Positions 63,870 to 64,000 of a stretch of 64,000 nucleotides of DNA are shown here, in pieces. Below the pieces are notes generated by a model, which saw nothing but the letters and a program-made list of their open reading frames with translations, ran no database searches and was not told the origin of the DNA. The stretch comes from Echinometra lucunter (Eukaryota > Echinodermata > Echinoidea > Camarodonta > Echinometridae). The translations under genes and the position numbers were made by a program. Positions within the stretch are counted from its first letter, which is position 1, and each line of letters begins with the position of its first letter. The stretch lies in assembly GCA_029962745.1 (NCBI GenBank), contig JAPZVO010000106.1, positions 27,276-91,275 on the forward strand, read 5' to 3'.

Positions 63870-64000
63870 TCTCAGTGAGTCTTGAAGAGTTGAAAAAGCT
63901 AATTACGACTCGACAAAAAATAACGCTTTCACGAATGTTCTCACCTCTCCTTCGCCTGTTGCTCACTATAACTGAGAATACTTTGCTATTTATGTATACA
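61643..64000. other. Right end of window, simple repeats, no gene
   Basis: Holds an inverted pair aaggggacaataca/tgtattgtcccctt (about 61802-61873), CA-rich repeat (62000-62072), CT-rich tracts (62834-63060 and 63150-63170), a poly-C run (about 63754) and a run of 34 A (63833-63866). Frames across these are compositional. Confidence 0.65.

Overview
The window is eukaryotic and looks like marine-invertebrate genomic DNA. The best guess is an echinoderm, probably a sea urchin. This is inferred from the HYR plus Sushi protein architecture, a spliced gene with small phase-1 exons in multi-kilobase introns, a tRNA-derived SINE, CR1-like non-LTR fragments, many hAT-type non-autonomous transposons and frequent poly-G/poly-C tracts. 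No rRNA gene, CRISPR array, operon or bacterial signal was seen.

About two thirds of the window is one plus-strand gene whose coding exons I could assemble by splice sites and reading phase (4652-46505). It encodes a predicted type I membrane protein of about 1019 residues: signal peptide, six [HYR-Sushi] modules, a seventh divergent Sushi domain, one transmembrane helix, and a short basic/proline-rich tail with tyrosines. Each module uses three exons (HYR-a, HYR-b, Sushi) with phases 1-2, 2-1 and 1-1. A whole module, or a Sushi exon alone, can therefore be added or skipped without breaking the frame. Modules 3, 4 and 5 lie in three nearly identical direct repeats of about 3.6 kb (20651-31494) whose breakpoints fall inside Sushi exons. 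The third Sushi exon carries a 1-nt deletion that brings a stop into frame.

The introns are full of mobile DNA. Several elements can be delimited to the base by 8-bp target-site duplications: 6149-8054, 17451-17638, 18356-19983, 35753-36331 and 51502-53291. A relative of the fourth is at 50673-51273. Because the introns are paralogous, some insertions can also be seen against an uninserted sister intron (18356-19983; about 39457-40387; the LINE piece near 32550-34080). A family of intronic repeats carries DR1-type AGGTCA direct repeats.

The right part (46.6-64 kb) is mostly intergenic: simple repeats (including a 0.6-kb TTACM pentamer array), transposon remnants, a large inverted repeat at 60.1-61.5 kb and a tRNA-like element near 61.6 kb. 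One further gene candidate, at 54540-55554, encodes a basic, serine-rich protein of unknown function split by a single frameshift. The first 4.6 kb upstream of the receptor gene hold a SINE and a MITE-like inverted repeat but no recognisable gene.
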